Source: an uncultured Flavobacteriaceae bacterium (GTDB lineage: Bacteria; Bacteroidota; Bacteroidia; Flavobacteriales; Flavobacteriaceae). From it: a DNA stretch of 64,000 nucleotides. The translations under genes and the position numbers were made by a program. Below are positions 8,197 through 16,855 of the stretch, in pieces. A model generated the notes under the pieces. It had not been told where the DNA came from. It ran no database searches and was given only the letters and a program-made list of their open reading frames with translations. The DNA lies in contig CALSTV010000001.1 of the NCBI GenBank assembly GCA_943789365.1, positions 1,426,001 to 1,490,000 on the forward strand, in the 5' to 3' direction. The first letter of the stretch is position 1, and each line of letters starts with the position of its first letter.

Positions 8197-8850
8197 TCAG
8201 AATCTATATCCAGCAGATATTTGAAACACCGAGTTTCTAATAGACCCATTTCCTAATGCATTAATTGATGTTAAGCCTAAATTATAGCGAGCATCTAGTA
8301 AATAATGCTTTTTAAATTCATATCCGAGTCCAAAATTTAACCCAAAATCTATATCATTATAAAGTCCTTTAACATCCTTCTCAAAGGTTTCTTTTGTAAC
8401 ACTTGGCTCTTCTCCAAAGCTTGAATAAGTATCTTCTGTTTCATTCTTTGCCGAAATAAGAATTCCTAACTGCGGACCAAGACACAAGCTAAAAGCTTCA
8501 TTCATACAATATTTGAGCATCACAGGAATATTTATATATTTCAAATAATTTTTAGAAACTTGATGATAGTTGGGTTCACTTCCAAAGGAATTAATGAATC
8601 CATCTAAAACAAGCTTTCCTCCTTGGCTCGAATAATTTACTTCCGGCTGAATTGAAAATTTTTCAGTGAAGGGGATTTCATATAAAACTCCCAGATTCAG
8701 ACCTCCTTTACTTTCGACTTCATCCAAAAGATTTTCTCCAACCACCGTGGAAATATTTACACCAATCTTAAACCCTATGCTTTTCTTTTTTATTTGCCCA
8801 AAGGTCGAAAGCGACAAACATAACAGCACACTACATACTAACTTTTTCAT
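8197..8850 (-). CDS. PorT-family outer-membrane beta-barrel protein
   Basis: 217 residues: a Sec signal peptide ending TFGQ (about residue 19), then a series of amphipathic strands beginning SIGFKIGVNISTVVGENL and ending in QISAGYRF with a C-terminal Phe, the pattern of 8-stranded PorT/OmpW-like barrels of Bacteroidota. Transported to the outer membrane; no ligand can be inferred. It sits between argD and argF' on the same strand but is separated from argD by a terminator and from argF' by 232 bases, so it looks like an insertion into the arginine cluster, not a pathway member. Confidence 0.8.
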   Translation of the reverse strand: MKKLVCSVLLCLSLSTFGQIKKKSIGFKIGVNISTVVGENLLDEVESKGGLNLGVLYEIPFTEKFSIQPEVNYSSQGGKLVLDGFINSFGSEPNYHQVSKNYLKYINIPVMLKYCMNEAFSLCLGPQLGILISAKNETEDTYSSFGEEPSVTKETFEKDVKGLYNDIDFGLNFGLGYEFKKHYLLDARYNLGLTSINALGNGSIRNSVFQISAGYRF

Positions 8851-8927
8851 TTTAAAAATTTAAAAATAAACCTACTCTTTAGATTTTCGGCTTCCTCTTT
8901 TTTGAGGATTATCAATTTTTAAAATGA

Positions 8928-8958
8928 AAAACCCCCAATGCTTTTGCAACGGGGGTTT
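8928..8958 (-). terminator. terminator downstream of argD
   Basis: On the minus strand AAACCCCC and GGGGGTTT pair around a 14-base loop, followed by T-rich sequence, about 40 bases after the argD stop. It closes the GNAT-argGCD transcription unit. Confidence 0.75.
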
Positions 8959-8998
8959 GCTTTATTTTTTATCTATCTAAAATAATGGATTAAATAGA

Positions 8999-10123
8999 TT
9001 ACAGTACTTTTTTCAAGGCATCTACAAAGATCTCGATATCTTGTTTGGTTACATTTAACGGTGGCAATATACGCAGCAATTTTTTATTCATGGCACCTCC
9101 GGTAAATATTTTCTCATTATAAATCAATTCTTTACGCAATTCTCCTACTTCAAAATCAAATTCCAATCCTAACATCAATCCTTTTCCTTTGATTTGTTTT
9201 ATACCCGGAAGGCTGGCTACTTCGTTTTTGAAATGTTCGTACACCTCATTTACGTTGGCCATCAAGTTTTCTTCTTCGAGTACCTCCAATACCGAAATGG
9301 CGGCTGCACAGGCGAGGTGACTTCCTCCAAAGGTAGTACCCAACATACCGTATTTGGCTTCGATATGCTCACCAATCAGCACACCTCCAATAGGGAAACC
9401 GTTCCCCATTCCTTTGGCAGTGGTAATGATATCTGGTTGGATGCCGTGGTGTTGAAAGGCAAAGAATTTCCCGGATCGTCCGTAACCCGATTGGATTTCG
9501 TCTAGAATCAACAAAGCTTCGTATTGTTTACTTAAGCTTTCTAAGGCTTTAAAAAACTCAGGAGTCCCTTCGTCCAATCCGCCAACACCCTGAATTCCTT
9601 CAATGATCACAGAAGATACATCTCCTTTTTGCAATTCGGCTTCCAAAGCAGCCACATCGTTTAATGGCAATATGGTTACCGGGTTGTGCGCATTGATCGG
9701 TGCAATGATGTTTTTATTGTCTGTTACGGCAACTGCTGCCGATGTTCTTCCGTGAAATCCACTTGAAAAGGAAATCACTCTGGATTTTTTAGTGTAAAAT
9801 GAAGCTACTTTTAAGGCGTTTTCGTTGGCTTCGGCTCCTGAACTTACCAAAAATAGGTTGTAGTCTTCACAACCGGAAAGTTTACCTAATTTTTCCGCCA
9901 ATTCTTTTTGCAAAGGGTTTTGAATGGCATTGGAATAAAAACCAATATTGTTTAACTGCTCGGTAAGTGCTTTTACATAATGCGGGTGTTTGTGACCTAT
10001 GGAAATCACGCCATGTCCTCCGTAAAGGTCTAAATACTTCTCATTGTTATTGTCCCAAACATAAGAACCTTCTGCTTTTACAGGAGTTACGTTGTATAAT
10101 GGGTATACGTCGAATAATTTCAT
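8999..10123 (-). CDS. argD: acylornithine aminotransferase (PLP, class III)
   Basis: Transaminates N-acylglutamate semialdehyde with glutamate to N-acylornithine. The 374-residue class-III aminotransferase has the phosphate-binding SSGAEANENALK, FHGRTSAAVAVT, the PLP-pyridine Asp in LILDEIQSGYGRSG, and the Schiff-base Lys in TTAKGMGNGFPIGG. Length is normal (~375-400). It follows argC with 66 bases between them and ends at the terminator near 8.95 kb. Members accept both acetyl- and succinyl-ornithine; the succinyl form is expected here from the argF' residue. Confidence 0.95.
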   Translation of the reverse strand: MKLFDVYPLYNVTPVKAEGSYVWDNNNEKYLDLYGGHGVISIGHKHPHYVKALTEQLNNIGFYSNAIQNPLQKELAEKLGKLSGCEDYNLFLVSSGAEANENALKVASFYTKKSRVISFSSGFHGRTSAAVAVTDNKNIIAPINAHNPVTILPLNDVAALEAELQKGDVSSVIIEGIQGVGGLDEGTPEFFKALESLSKQYEALLILDEIQSGYGRSGKFFAFQHHGIQPDIITTAKGMGNGFPIGGVLIGEHIEAKYGMLGTTFGGSHLACAAAISVLEVLEEENLMANVNEVYEHFKNEVASLPGIKQIKGKGLMLGLEFDFEVGELRKELIYNEKIFTGGAMNKKLLRILPPLNVTKQDIEIFVDALKKVL

Positions 10124-10189
10124 CTTCTTATTGTTTAATTGTTTATGGGTTGAAAGGTTTAATCGACGAAGCGAATACGATTCAACTTT

Positions 10190-11167
10190 CTAAAATGCGC
10201 TTCCTTTTAAATGCAGGCCTTCTGTTTCTTCAAAACCAAACATCAGGTTCATATTTTGAACTGCTTGTCCTGAGGCTCCTTTTAACAGGTTATCTATCGC
10301 TGAATAAATCAACAAGTTATCTCCGTGTTTGATTAAGGAGATGGCACATTTGTTTGTGTTCACTACTTGTTTCATGTTTACCGGAGCGTCTGTGATATGC
10401 ACAAACGGCTGGCCCGCATAAAACTCCTTATACAATTGTACGGCTTCTTCCAGGCTTCCTTCAAATTTGGTATAGATGGAAGCAAAGATTCCACGGCTAA
10501 AATTTCCTCTATTTGGAATGAACAACAACTCACCTGTTTTTCCTTCTTGCAAAAATTCCAAGGTTTCACCTATTTCTCCCAAATGTTGGTGTGTAAAAGG
10601 TTTGTATACTGAAAAGTTATTGTCTCTCCATGGAAAATGAGAGGTTGCACTTGGAGATACACCTGCTCCGGTAGCTCCAGTGGTAGCATTGATATGAATG
10701 TCGTTACCTAATTTCTTTGCTTTGGCTAGGGGCAACAATCCAAATTGAATACAGGTTGCAAAACAGCCAGGATTTGCGATGTAATTCGCAGCTTTGATTT
10801 CGGTTTTGCTCACTTCTGGCAATCCGTAGACAAACTCTTTTCCTTCAAAATTAGCGTCGGAATTCAATCGAAAATCGTTGGATAGATCGATAATTTTTGT
10901 AGTTTCTGAAAAGCTGTTGTTTTGTAAAAAAGCGGTTGAATTTCCGTGTCCTAAACACAAAAACAACACATCTACTTCAGGGTTGATTTTGTTCGTAAAA
11001 GACTGCTCGGTATCGCCCAATAAATCGGTATGTACTGCATACAGTTTATTTCCCGCGTTAGAGGTACTGTACACAAAGTCCAAACTTACTTTTGGATGAT
11101 TTAGAATCAATCGAATCAATTCTCCAGCGGTATATCCCGCTCCTCCTACTATTCCTGCTTTGATCAT
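10190..11167 (-). CDS. argC: N-acyl-gamma-glutamyl-phosphate reductase
   Basis: NADPH-dependent reduction of the acylglutamyl phosphate to the semialdehyde. The 325-residue protein has the N-terminal Rossmann motif GIVGGAGYTAGELIR, the catalytic cysteine in NPGCFATC (around residue 136), the ATTGATGAG substrate loop, and the conserved HQH of KPFTHQHLGE. Length normal. It lies 163 bases downstream of argG; that gap is AT-rich without a clear terminator or gene, so the two are probably one transcript. Confidence 0.95.
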   Translation of the reverse strand: MIKAGIVGGAGYTAGELIRLILNHPKVSLDFVYSTSNAGNKLYAVHTDLLGDTEQSFTNKINPEVDVLFLCLGHGNSTAFLQNNSFSETTKIIDLSNDFRLNSDANFEGKEFVYGLPEVSKTEIKAANYIANPGCFATCIQFGLLPLAKAKKLGNDIHINATTGATGAGVSPSATSHFPWRDNNFSVYKPFTHQHLGEIGETLEFLQEGKTGELLFIPNRGNFSRGIFASIYTKFEGSLEEAVQLYKEFYAGQPFVHITDAPVNMKQVVNTNKCAISLIKHGDNLLIYSAIDNLLKGASGQAVQNMNLMFGFEETEGLHLKGSAF

Positions 11168-11330
11168 TACTTTAGTTTTAATGTTGAAAAGTTGAAAGTT
11201 ATAAAGTCTTCGTAGATTTTATTTTTTAACTTTTCCGTTTTATGCAATTCTAATTTTGTGAAATCCGTTCAATAAACACATCGACTAAAAACTTTCAGAC
11301 CTGTGACTTTTAAACTTTCTAAACTTCGTT

Positions 11331-12527
11331 TTATGCGTCTAATAAATCTTTATTTACGTGGTAGAAAATCTTGTTTTGCATCCCGTAAATTTTGATAAAT
11401 CCTTTGGCATCGTCAGAGCTCCACGCATTGTTTTCTTCTCCGTAATCGGCAAATCCTGATGCCATTAGGTCGTATTTTGAATCGATTCCTGTAACCATAA
11501 AATGGTAAGGGCGAAGGGTCACATATACATCTCCTGTTACCGTTTTTTGAGAATCTTCCAAGAATTTCTCAATATTACGCATCACAGGTTCTAGATATTG
11601 ACCGTCATGAAAATAAGTACCATAGGTGTTTGCCAAAGGTTCTTTTGTCAACTGCTGTGCTTTCGACAAAGTATGTTTTTCTAATAAGTGATGTGCTTTG
11701 ATGATTACGGTGGCTGCCGCTGCTTCAAAACCAACACGTCCTTTGATTCCTACAATGGTATCTCCAACATGGGTATCTCTACCGATGGCAAATTCTGAGG
11801 CAATGGCTTCTAGTTTTAAGATATTGTTTACTGGTGTGTCTTTTACGCCGTTAAACCCTACCAATTCCCCTTTTTCAAAAGTTAGGGTAACTGCTTCTTC
11901 GTCATTTCTTTTTAGTTGACTTGGATAAGCAGATTCTGGCAATGCCTTTTGAGAAGACAAAGTCTCTACTCCTCCTACTGAGGTTCCCCAAATACCTTTG
12001 TTGATAGAGTATTTAGATTTTTCCCAGTTCATATCTACACCGTGACTTTTCAAATAATCAATTTCTACCTGACGTGACAGCTTTAAATCACGAATCGGTG
12101 TAATGATTTCGATTTCAGGTGCGATGGTTTGAAAAATCATATCGAAACGCACTTGGTCATTTCCTGCGCCAGTACTTCCATGAGCGATGTATTTAGCACC
12201 GATACTCTTTGCGTATTTCACTACTTCTATAGATTGAAAAACACGTTCAGCACTTACTGATAATGGGTAGGTGTTATTTTTCAACACATTCCCATACACC
12301 ATGTATTTAATGGCCTTGCTGTAATAGTCTTCTAAAATATTCTTGTTGGTATGAGAAGTAATTCCCATATCGTAGGCTTTCTTGGTTACCACCTCCAATT
12401 CTTCTTCACTAAAGCCACCAGTATTCACTAAAATCCCATGTACTTCCAGGTTTAATTCGTTGATCAAATACTTTACGCAATAGGAAGTATCCAATCCACC
12501 ACTATATGCCAATACTACTTTATCCAT
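11331..12527 (-). CDS. argG: argininosuccinate synthase
   Basis: ATP-dependent condensation of citrulline with aspartate. The 398-residue protein starts with the N-type ATP-pyrophosphatase P-loop AYSGGLDTS (Ser9 to Ser15) and carries the argininosuccinate synthase segments HGSTGAGNDQVRFD, SQKALPESAYPSQ and VGIKGRVGFEAAAA. The usual ~400-residue length is complete. It lies 54 bases after the GNAT gene and is expected to be co-transcribed with it. In a pathway that carbamoylates acyl-ornithine, this enzyme receives citrulline only after the argE product is released. Confidence 0.96.
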   Translation of the reverse strand: MDKVVLAYSGGLDTSYCVKYLINELNLEVHGILVNTGGFSEEELEVVTKKAYDMGITSHTNKNILEDYYSKAIKYMVYGNVLKNNTYPLSVSAERVFQSIEVVKYAKSIGAKYIAHGSTGAGNDQVRFDMIFQTIAPEIEIITPIRDLKLSRQVEIDYLKSHGVDMNWEKSKYSINKGIWGTSVGGVETLSSQKALPESAYPSQLKRNDEEAVTLTFEKGELVGFNGVKDTPVNNILKLEAIASEFAIGRDTHVGDTIVGIKGRVGFEAAAATVIIKAHHLLEKHTLSKAQQLTKEPLANTYGTYFHDGQYLEPVMRNIEKFLEDSQKTVTGDVYVTLRPYHFMVTGIDSKYDLMASGFADYGEENNAWSSDDAKGFIKIYGMQNKIFYHVNKDLLDA

Positions 12528-12581
12528 TTTCTATAAGTTTTCGAAATGACTGCTCCACGGCATCACCGTTTCGCTGCATCC

Positions 12582-13196
12582 CTATTTATTTTTCTTCTTT
12601 TTTAAAAACAAGGCTTCTTTGATTCTTTTCAATCGTTTTGACACTTTTGAATTGAATACTTTCTTCTCTTGATCTGCTTTAGGATCGTGTAACATTCCTG
12701 TACACAGACACATATTCCTATCATTCCTGGTCAATATGTCGTAATTTCTACAGGCTTTACAGCCGTTCCAAAAGGCTTCGTCTGTGGTCAATTCTGAAAA
12801 TGTAACTGGTTTATATCCCAGTTCGTAATTTATTTTCATGACCGCCAAACCGGTTGTTATTCCAAATATTTTGGCGTCTGGGTAGATCTTTTTAGAATAG
12901 TCAAAAATTTTCTTTTTGATCTTTTTCGCCAAGCCTAGTTTTCTGAAATCGGGATGCACAATAAGGCCCGAATGTACCACATAAGTTTTATTACTCCAGG
13001 TTTCTATATAGCAAAAACCAGCAAATTTGTCTCCTTCTAGGGCAATTACTGCATTGCCACTTTCTATTTTGGAAATGATGTATTCCGGTGATCTTTTTGC
13101 GATTCCTGTTCCTCTTACTTTGGCAGAATCTGCGATGGTATCACAGATGACATCTGCATACTTGTTATGGGAACTATTTGTTGTTATTATTCTCAC
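12582..13196 (-). CDS. GNAT-family acyltransferase, first gene of the arginine cluster
   Basis: 204 residues, starting at GTG (no in-frame ATG nearby). The GNAT fold is seen in AVIALEGDKFAGFCYIE (central strands), SGLIVHPDFRKLGLAKKIKKK (acetyl-CoA pyrophosphate loop of the R/Q-x-x-G-x-G/A type) and ELGYKPVTFSEL. A C-terminal extension has four cysteines, C-x2-C-x13-C-x-C (GCKACRN...MCLCTG), unusual for GNATs and able to bind zinc or a cluster, and a Lys-rich tail. Genes of this kind head arginine clusters in many Bacteroidota, where argA/argJ is missing. N-acyl(succinyl)glutamate synthase is the natural role (inference). An ordinary N-acetyltransferase is the alternative. Confidence 0.85.
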   Translation of the reverse strand: MRIITTNSSHNKYADVICDTIADSAKVRGTGIAKRSPEYIISKIESGNAVIALEGDKFAGFCYIETWSNKTYVVHSGLIVHPDFRKLGLAKKIKKKIFDYSKKIYPDAKIFGITTGLAVMKINYELGYKPVTFSELTTDEAFWNGCKACRNYDILTRNDRNMCLCTGMLHDPKADQEKKVFNSKVSKRLKRIKEALFLKKKKNK

Positions 13197-13274
13197 TTTA
13201 CTGATCTGACTTATTTGTATTATTACTGTTTGTTTTTCCGTACTGCTAAGATGGACTCACCTATCTTTATGATT

Positions 13275-13379
13275 CTAAGCGCCCCAAGGGCGGCGGAAAA
13301 ACAGGACAACAGCAATCGATAAAATCGCAGCAAAGATAAGCTGAAAATTGTTGTTAAAAAAACGTATAAGGACTTGCAT
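13275..13379 (-). CDS. possible small single-span membrane protein (34 aa) in the arginine leader
   Basis: ATG at 13379 opens a 34-codon frame: an N-terminal MQVLIRFFNNN, a hydrophobic stretch from about residue 12 to 28, then RRPWGA. One transmembrane helix flanked by Arg is the layout of many small membrane proteins, with positive charges on both sides. It lies upstream of the GNAT gene on the same strand, with 78 bases between. No family recognised; it may be a chance frame. Confidence 0.3.
   Translation of the reverse strand: MQVLIRFFNNNFQLIFAAILSIAVVLFFRRPWGA
13331..13338 (-). promoter_or_regulatory. candidate -7 element nearer the GNAT gene
   Basis: TATCTTTG on the minus strand, within the small ORF. 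It would give a leader of about 130 bases for the GNAT-argGCD transcript. Competes with the distal element at 13534-13541. Confidence 0.35.
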
Positions 13380-13533
13380 TTAGAAATTGATAAAAAAGGG
13401 TAAATAAAAGGATTTCATTGAAGTTGCTCACCCAAAAAAAGGGGTATTAGCGAGCCATGCGCACAGAGCGAAAGCGCCTGTTACGGCGTACATTCCTTTG
13501 ATTTCTATTTACACTATTATTTTTCATCGGGTA

Positions 13534-13541
13534 CAAAGATA
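13534..13541 (-). promoter_or_regulatory. candidate distal promoter for the arginine cluster
   Basis: TATCTTTG on the minus strand, a perfect -7 match with AT-rich sequence before it. Transcripts from here would have a ~330-base leader before the GNAT start, covering the small ORF and a GC-rich segment. Confidence 0.45.
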
Positions 13542-13633
13542 CAACTTTATTATCAATTGACACAGCTGCACTTGGGTCCCAATCGTTTTCGTAAGTTTAC
13601 GGAAAGTTAACAGCAATTTTGCTTAAAGAGTTT

Positions 13634-13641
13634 TATTTTTG
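13634..13641 (+). promoter_or_regulatory. -7 promoter element of the HAD phosphatase gene
   Basis: TATTTTTG matches TAnnTTTG and lies 11 bases before the ATG at 13653, giving a very short leader. Confidence 0.5.
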
Positions 13642-13652
13642 CAAAAAAACAT

Positions 13653-14423
13653 ATGGATTTTTCAAAAGTAAAGTTGGTTGTTACGGATATGGACGGCACC
13701 TTGCTCAATTCAAATCACGAGATGAGTACGGAATTTTTTAGTCTATTCACTTCCTTACAAGCAAAGGGCATTCATTTTGCAGCGGCAAGTGGTCGACAAC
13801 ATCACAGCATTGAGGAAAAACTGTTTCCTGTGAAGGATGCAATTAGTATCATTTCAGACAACGGTGCTTCCGGCAGACAGGGTGAAAAAGAGTTTCATAC
13901 AATGGGAATAGCACTTCCTACTTTGTTAAAGGCTGTTTCGGAAGTTAAAAAAGTCTCTGACGTTGCCATCGTGCTTTGTGCAAAAAACCATGCCTATTTT
14001 GAAAAGTGCAAAATGCATTTTGCAGACAACATTTTGCAATATTATTCGAATTATAAAATTGTAGATGATTTTGCTTCAATAACCAATGACGTTTTCTTTA
14101 AAATCGCCATTTTTCACCCGGTGTGTTCTGAAACCCATATTTTACCAAAGGTGCAACATTTAGAAGAAGATTTTCAGGTGGTAGTTTCTGGTAAAAACTG
14201 GGTTGATATTTCTGGAAAAGAGATCAATAAAGGCGTGGCTGTTCAAAAACTGCAAGAATTATTGGGAGTTACCAAAGCCGAAACAATGGCTTTTGGTGAT
14301 TACAACAACGATTTAAAAATGCTGGCCCAAGCCGACTTTAGTTTTGCCATGCAAAATGCGCATCCCAATGTAAAAGCAGTTGCCAATTTTGAGACGTTAA
14401 ACAATGACGAAAGAGGGGTGTAA
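13653..14423 (+). CDS. Cof-type HAD-superfamily phosphatase
   Basis: 256-residue HAD hydrolase of the Cof/YidA (IIB cap) type, acting in the cytoplasm on sugar phosphates or related metabolites. Motif I is TDMDGTLLNS (nucleophile and acid/base Asp, residues 11-20), motif II is AASGRQ, motif III is the Lys in SGKEINKG, and motif IV is AFGDYNNDLKML (metal-binding Asp). The cap domain lies between about residues 85 and 190. The gene stands alone, convergent with the sulfatase gene. Substrate cannot be told from sequence. Confidence 0.9.
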   Translation: MDFSKVKLVVTDMDGTLLNSNHEMSTEFFSLFTSLQAKGIHFAAASGRQHHSIEEKLFPVKDAISIISDNGASGRQGEKEFHTMGIALPTLLKAVSEVKKVSDVAIVLCAKNHAYFEKCKMHFADNILQYYSNYKIVDDFASITNDVFFKIAIFHPVCSETHILPKVQHLEEDFQVVVSGKNWVDISGKEINKGVAVQKLQELLGVTKAETMAFGDYNNDLKMLAQADFSFAMQNAHPNVKAVANFETLNNDERGV

Positions 14424-14481
14424 TATATTCTACGTCAAGTAGTTGCAGAACAATCCTAATACAGTTGAAATCTTTCTAATA

Positions 14482-16749
14482 TTAGTATTTAACAATCTGT
14501 TTGAAAAGGTGCGTATTGTTTTCAAAGAATATTTTCAACACATAAACGCCTGAAGGGACTTCAGTAAGGTCTACTTTTTCTACATCTGCCTTTTCAACTT
14601 TTACAAGCTGTCCATTTTTATCAATGACCACGACCTTGTCAACAATAAACGGGCCGCCAATTTGCACAAAATCAAGGGTAGGATTAGGATATAGAGTTAT
14701 CAGCTTTTCTTCTTTTAATGGCACACTTAATTCAGTACCTGTAACTTTACTGTACCAATCATCGATATAAATATCTCCTACGGTTTGTCCACAATGCAAT
14801 CGAACCTCTACAGACTCTGTATTCTTAGACGGTATTGAAAAGTCATCCGAAAAATAACTGTATGTCGACGTGGCTGTGTATTTCGTTGAAGATATCATCG
14901 TCTCATTGGTACCGTCTTCATAAAACACCTTTATTTGGAATTTAAAGCGTGCGGCATTTGGCGATTTTATTTGGGCGCCTACTGTGATGGTTGCGCCGTT
15001 AAAATTGTAGTAAAAAGGTGTATTTAAAAGTTTTACTTTTCCTAAAGAACCGCCACCTGTTACTTTAACATGTGCACCGGAAGCTCCGGAGTTTGCTTCG
15101 TTCTTAGCGTCTAGCAAGGTGGCCTCGTGTGAAGGATCTACACTTAAGGTCCAATCCAAATCATACCAACATTCATGTCCTTCGTTAAAAATAATTCCAT
15201 CTGCATTTTGGGGTGCTGCGCATCCAAAAGATTCGGTTATTGAGCTACCTGTCTCGGTATTCATATTTTCGTACAAATAGGTATTCATTTCTCTAAAGCC
15301 GCTATTCAGCACTCTATGCGGAATTCCAGCTGTGGAACGGTAGGTAAACATAGTGTCTCGTAATTGTTGTGTTAATACAGGATTTGCAGAACTCAAGTCA
15401 TTGTTCTCACCGATATCATTAACCACATCAAACAATTCAAATCGATTGTCATATTTATGCTCGATTAATTTATAATTTCCAGAACGAACAGCAGCCATAC
15501 TCACATTGGCAGTGCCCTTACTCGCATAATTATAGTCCCAAATAATGGATTTATTTCTTGTAAAACTAGCATCTCCTCCTGCTTCGGCAGTCAACAACAA
15601 ATCCTGAAAACTCTCCCCATCTAAATGTTGATTGGGTAAATGAGGTACACCTGCCATGTCTAAAAATGTAGGATAAAAATCGGTTCCTACGACTGGTGTA
15701 TCTTCAATGATGCCTTCTCGATAATTTGGTCCATAGACAATTAATGGTAAGCGTATTCCACCTTCATACAACCAGGTTTTCCCACCCCGCAGTGGTTTGT
15801 TTGAAGTCACCAATTCACGTGTACCTCCAATTTCGGTCGTCGACAAACCTCCGTTATCTGAAGTGACAATAATTATGGTGTTATCGGCGATGTTGTTGTC
15901 TATTAGGTTTTGACGCAACGCCCCTAAGCTTTCATCTACACTTTTAATGGTCGCTGCATAGATGGCATGGTCCTGATTCAATTTTGCTTCGGCTGTTAGT
16001 TGGTTTTCTGTTTCAGGACCTGTATAATTTTGTGCATCTGCTTTGGCTTGAAAATACGCCACATCATCTGCAGGAGCTTCCAAAGGTGTGTGCACGGCAT
16101 AATGCGATACCATAGCTATAAAAGGTACTGATGGACTGCTTGACACATGATCATCTATAAAATCTTCTACTTCCTCCGTGATACGATCTGTCAAATATTC
16201 TCCTTCAAAACCTCCAGTGGAAAGGTCTGGCATAATCCTATCTTCATCGGAATACGGATACCAATAGGTAGGCGGTGCTCCAAAGTCGCATCCTGCAATA
16301 TTGATATCAAATCCAAAACTATCTGGATAGTGATCTTCGTCGTGCCCCAAATGCCATTTTCCTATAAAAAAGGTTTTATAGCCTTGGTCTTTTAAGGCCT
16401 GTGCCCACGTAGTTTCAGCATATCTTTTTTCGTGATTGTCTTCTGGCAAATAGATTCCTAGTGAAACGGAGGGTCTCGATTCAAATTTACCAGTCATGAT
16501 GGAGGTTCTTGAAGCTACACATCTCGGCGCTGCTTCGTACCCATGCGTAAAACGGATTCCTTCCAATGCCAAGGCATCAATATTGGGGGTTTCATAAAAG
16601 GTTGAACCATAACAGGACAGGTCCTTATACCCTAAATCATCTACGATAAAGAAAATAATATTTGGAGCTGTAGCAGTCGTCACCTGTCCATAATTCGTTC
16701 CTATGGACACTACAAAAACCAAAAAACTAACCCAGAATCTTTTACTCAT
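14482..16749 (-). CDS. secreted sulfatase with T9SS sorting domain
   Basis: 755 residues: signal peptide (to about residue 21, ending YGQ), a sulfatase domain from APNIIFFIVDDLGYKD, the formylglycine site PRCVASRTSIMTG (Cys77), further alkaline-phosphatase-fold motifs such as GKWHLG and IVTSDNGG, an intermediate beta-rich region (about 545-690, carbohydrate-binding-like), and a T9SS type A sorting domain from LYPNPTLDFVQIGG to IVKY. The site is C-x-A-x-R, not the more usual C-x-P-x-R; this variant is known for anaerobic-type maturases. Exported by the Por system and probably desulfates algal polysaccharide (inference). No maturase gene in this window. Single gene with its own promoter. Confidence 0.94.
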   Translation of the reverse strand: MSKRFWVSFLVFVVSIGTNYGQVTTATAPNIIFFIVDDLGYKDLSCYGSTFYETPNIDALALEGIRFTHGYEAAPRCVASRTSIMTGKFESRPSVSLGIYLPEDNHEKRYAETTWAQALKDQGYKTFFIGKWHLGHDEDHYPDSFGFDINIAGCDFGAPPTYWYPYSDEDRIMPDLSTGGFEGEYLTDRITEEVEDFIDDHVSSSPSVPFIAMVSHYAVHTPLEAPADDVAYFQAKADAQNYTGPETENQLTAEAKLNQDHAIYAATIKSVDESLGALRQNLIDNNIADNTIIIVTSDNGGLSTTEIGGTRELVTSNKPLRGGKTWLYEGGIRLPLIVYGPNYREGIIEDTPVVGTDFYPTFLDMAGVPHLPNQHLDGESFQDLLLTAEAGGDASFTRNKSIIWDYNYASKGTANVSMAAVRSGNYKLIEHKYDNRFELFDVVNDIGENNDLSSANPVLTQQLRDTMFTYRSTAGIPHRVLNSGFREMNTYLYENMNTETGSSITESFGCAAPQNADGIIFNEGHECWYDLDWTLSVDPSHEATLLDAKNEANSGASGAHVKVTGGGSLGKVKLLNTPFYYNFNGATITVGAQIKSPNAARFKFQIKVFYEDGTNETMISSTKYTATSTYSYFSDDFSIPSKNTESVEVRLHCGQTVGDIYIDDWYSKVTGTELSVPLKEEKLITLYPNPTLDFVQIGGPFIVDKVVVIDKNGQLVKVEKADVEKVDLTEVPSGVYVLKIFFENNTHLFKQIVKY

Positions 16750-16774
16750 ATCACATGCGTTTTAAATGCAAGGA

Positions 16775-16782
16775 CAAAGTTA
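16775..16782 (-). promoter_or_regulatory. -7 promoter element of the sulfatase gene
   Basis: TAACTTTG on the minus strand, 25 bases upstream of the sulfatase ATG. Confidence 0.5.
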
Positions 16783-16855
16783 AGTGCCTGTTACCGTCCT
16801 ATCGAAACAAACAGATATTTCATAGGGAGATATGTTTCAAATACATTCTTTACGT

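Larger units (their letters stand above)
13380..13652. other. intergenic region with a GC-rich element
   Basis: The whole space 13197-13652 between the divergent GNAT and HAD genes lacks a long gene. Apart from the small ORF and promoter elements, it holds a GC-rich island at about 13451-13490, standing out from AT-rich surroundings, with GCGC repeated at 13459 and 13474 around an 11-base spacer. It resembles a dispersed intergenic repeat, but a genome search is needed to say so. Confidence 0.4.
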
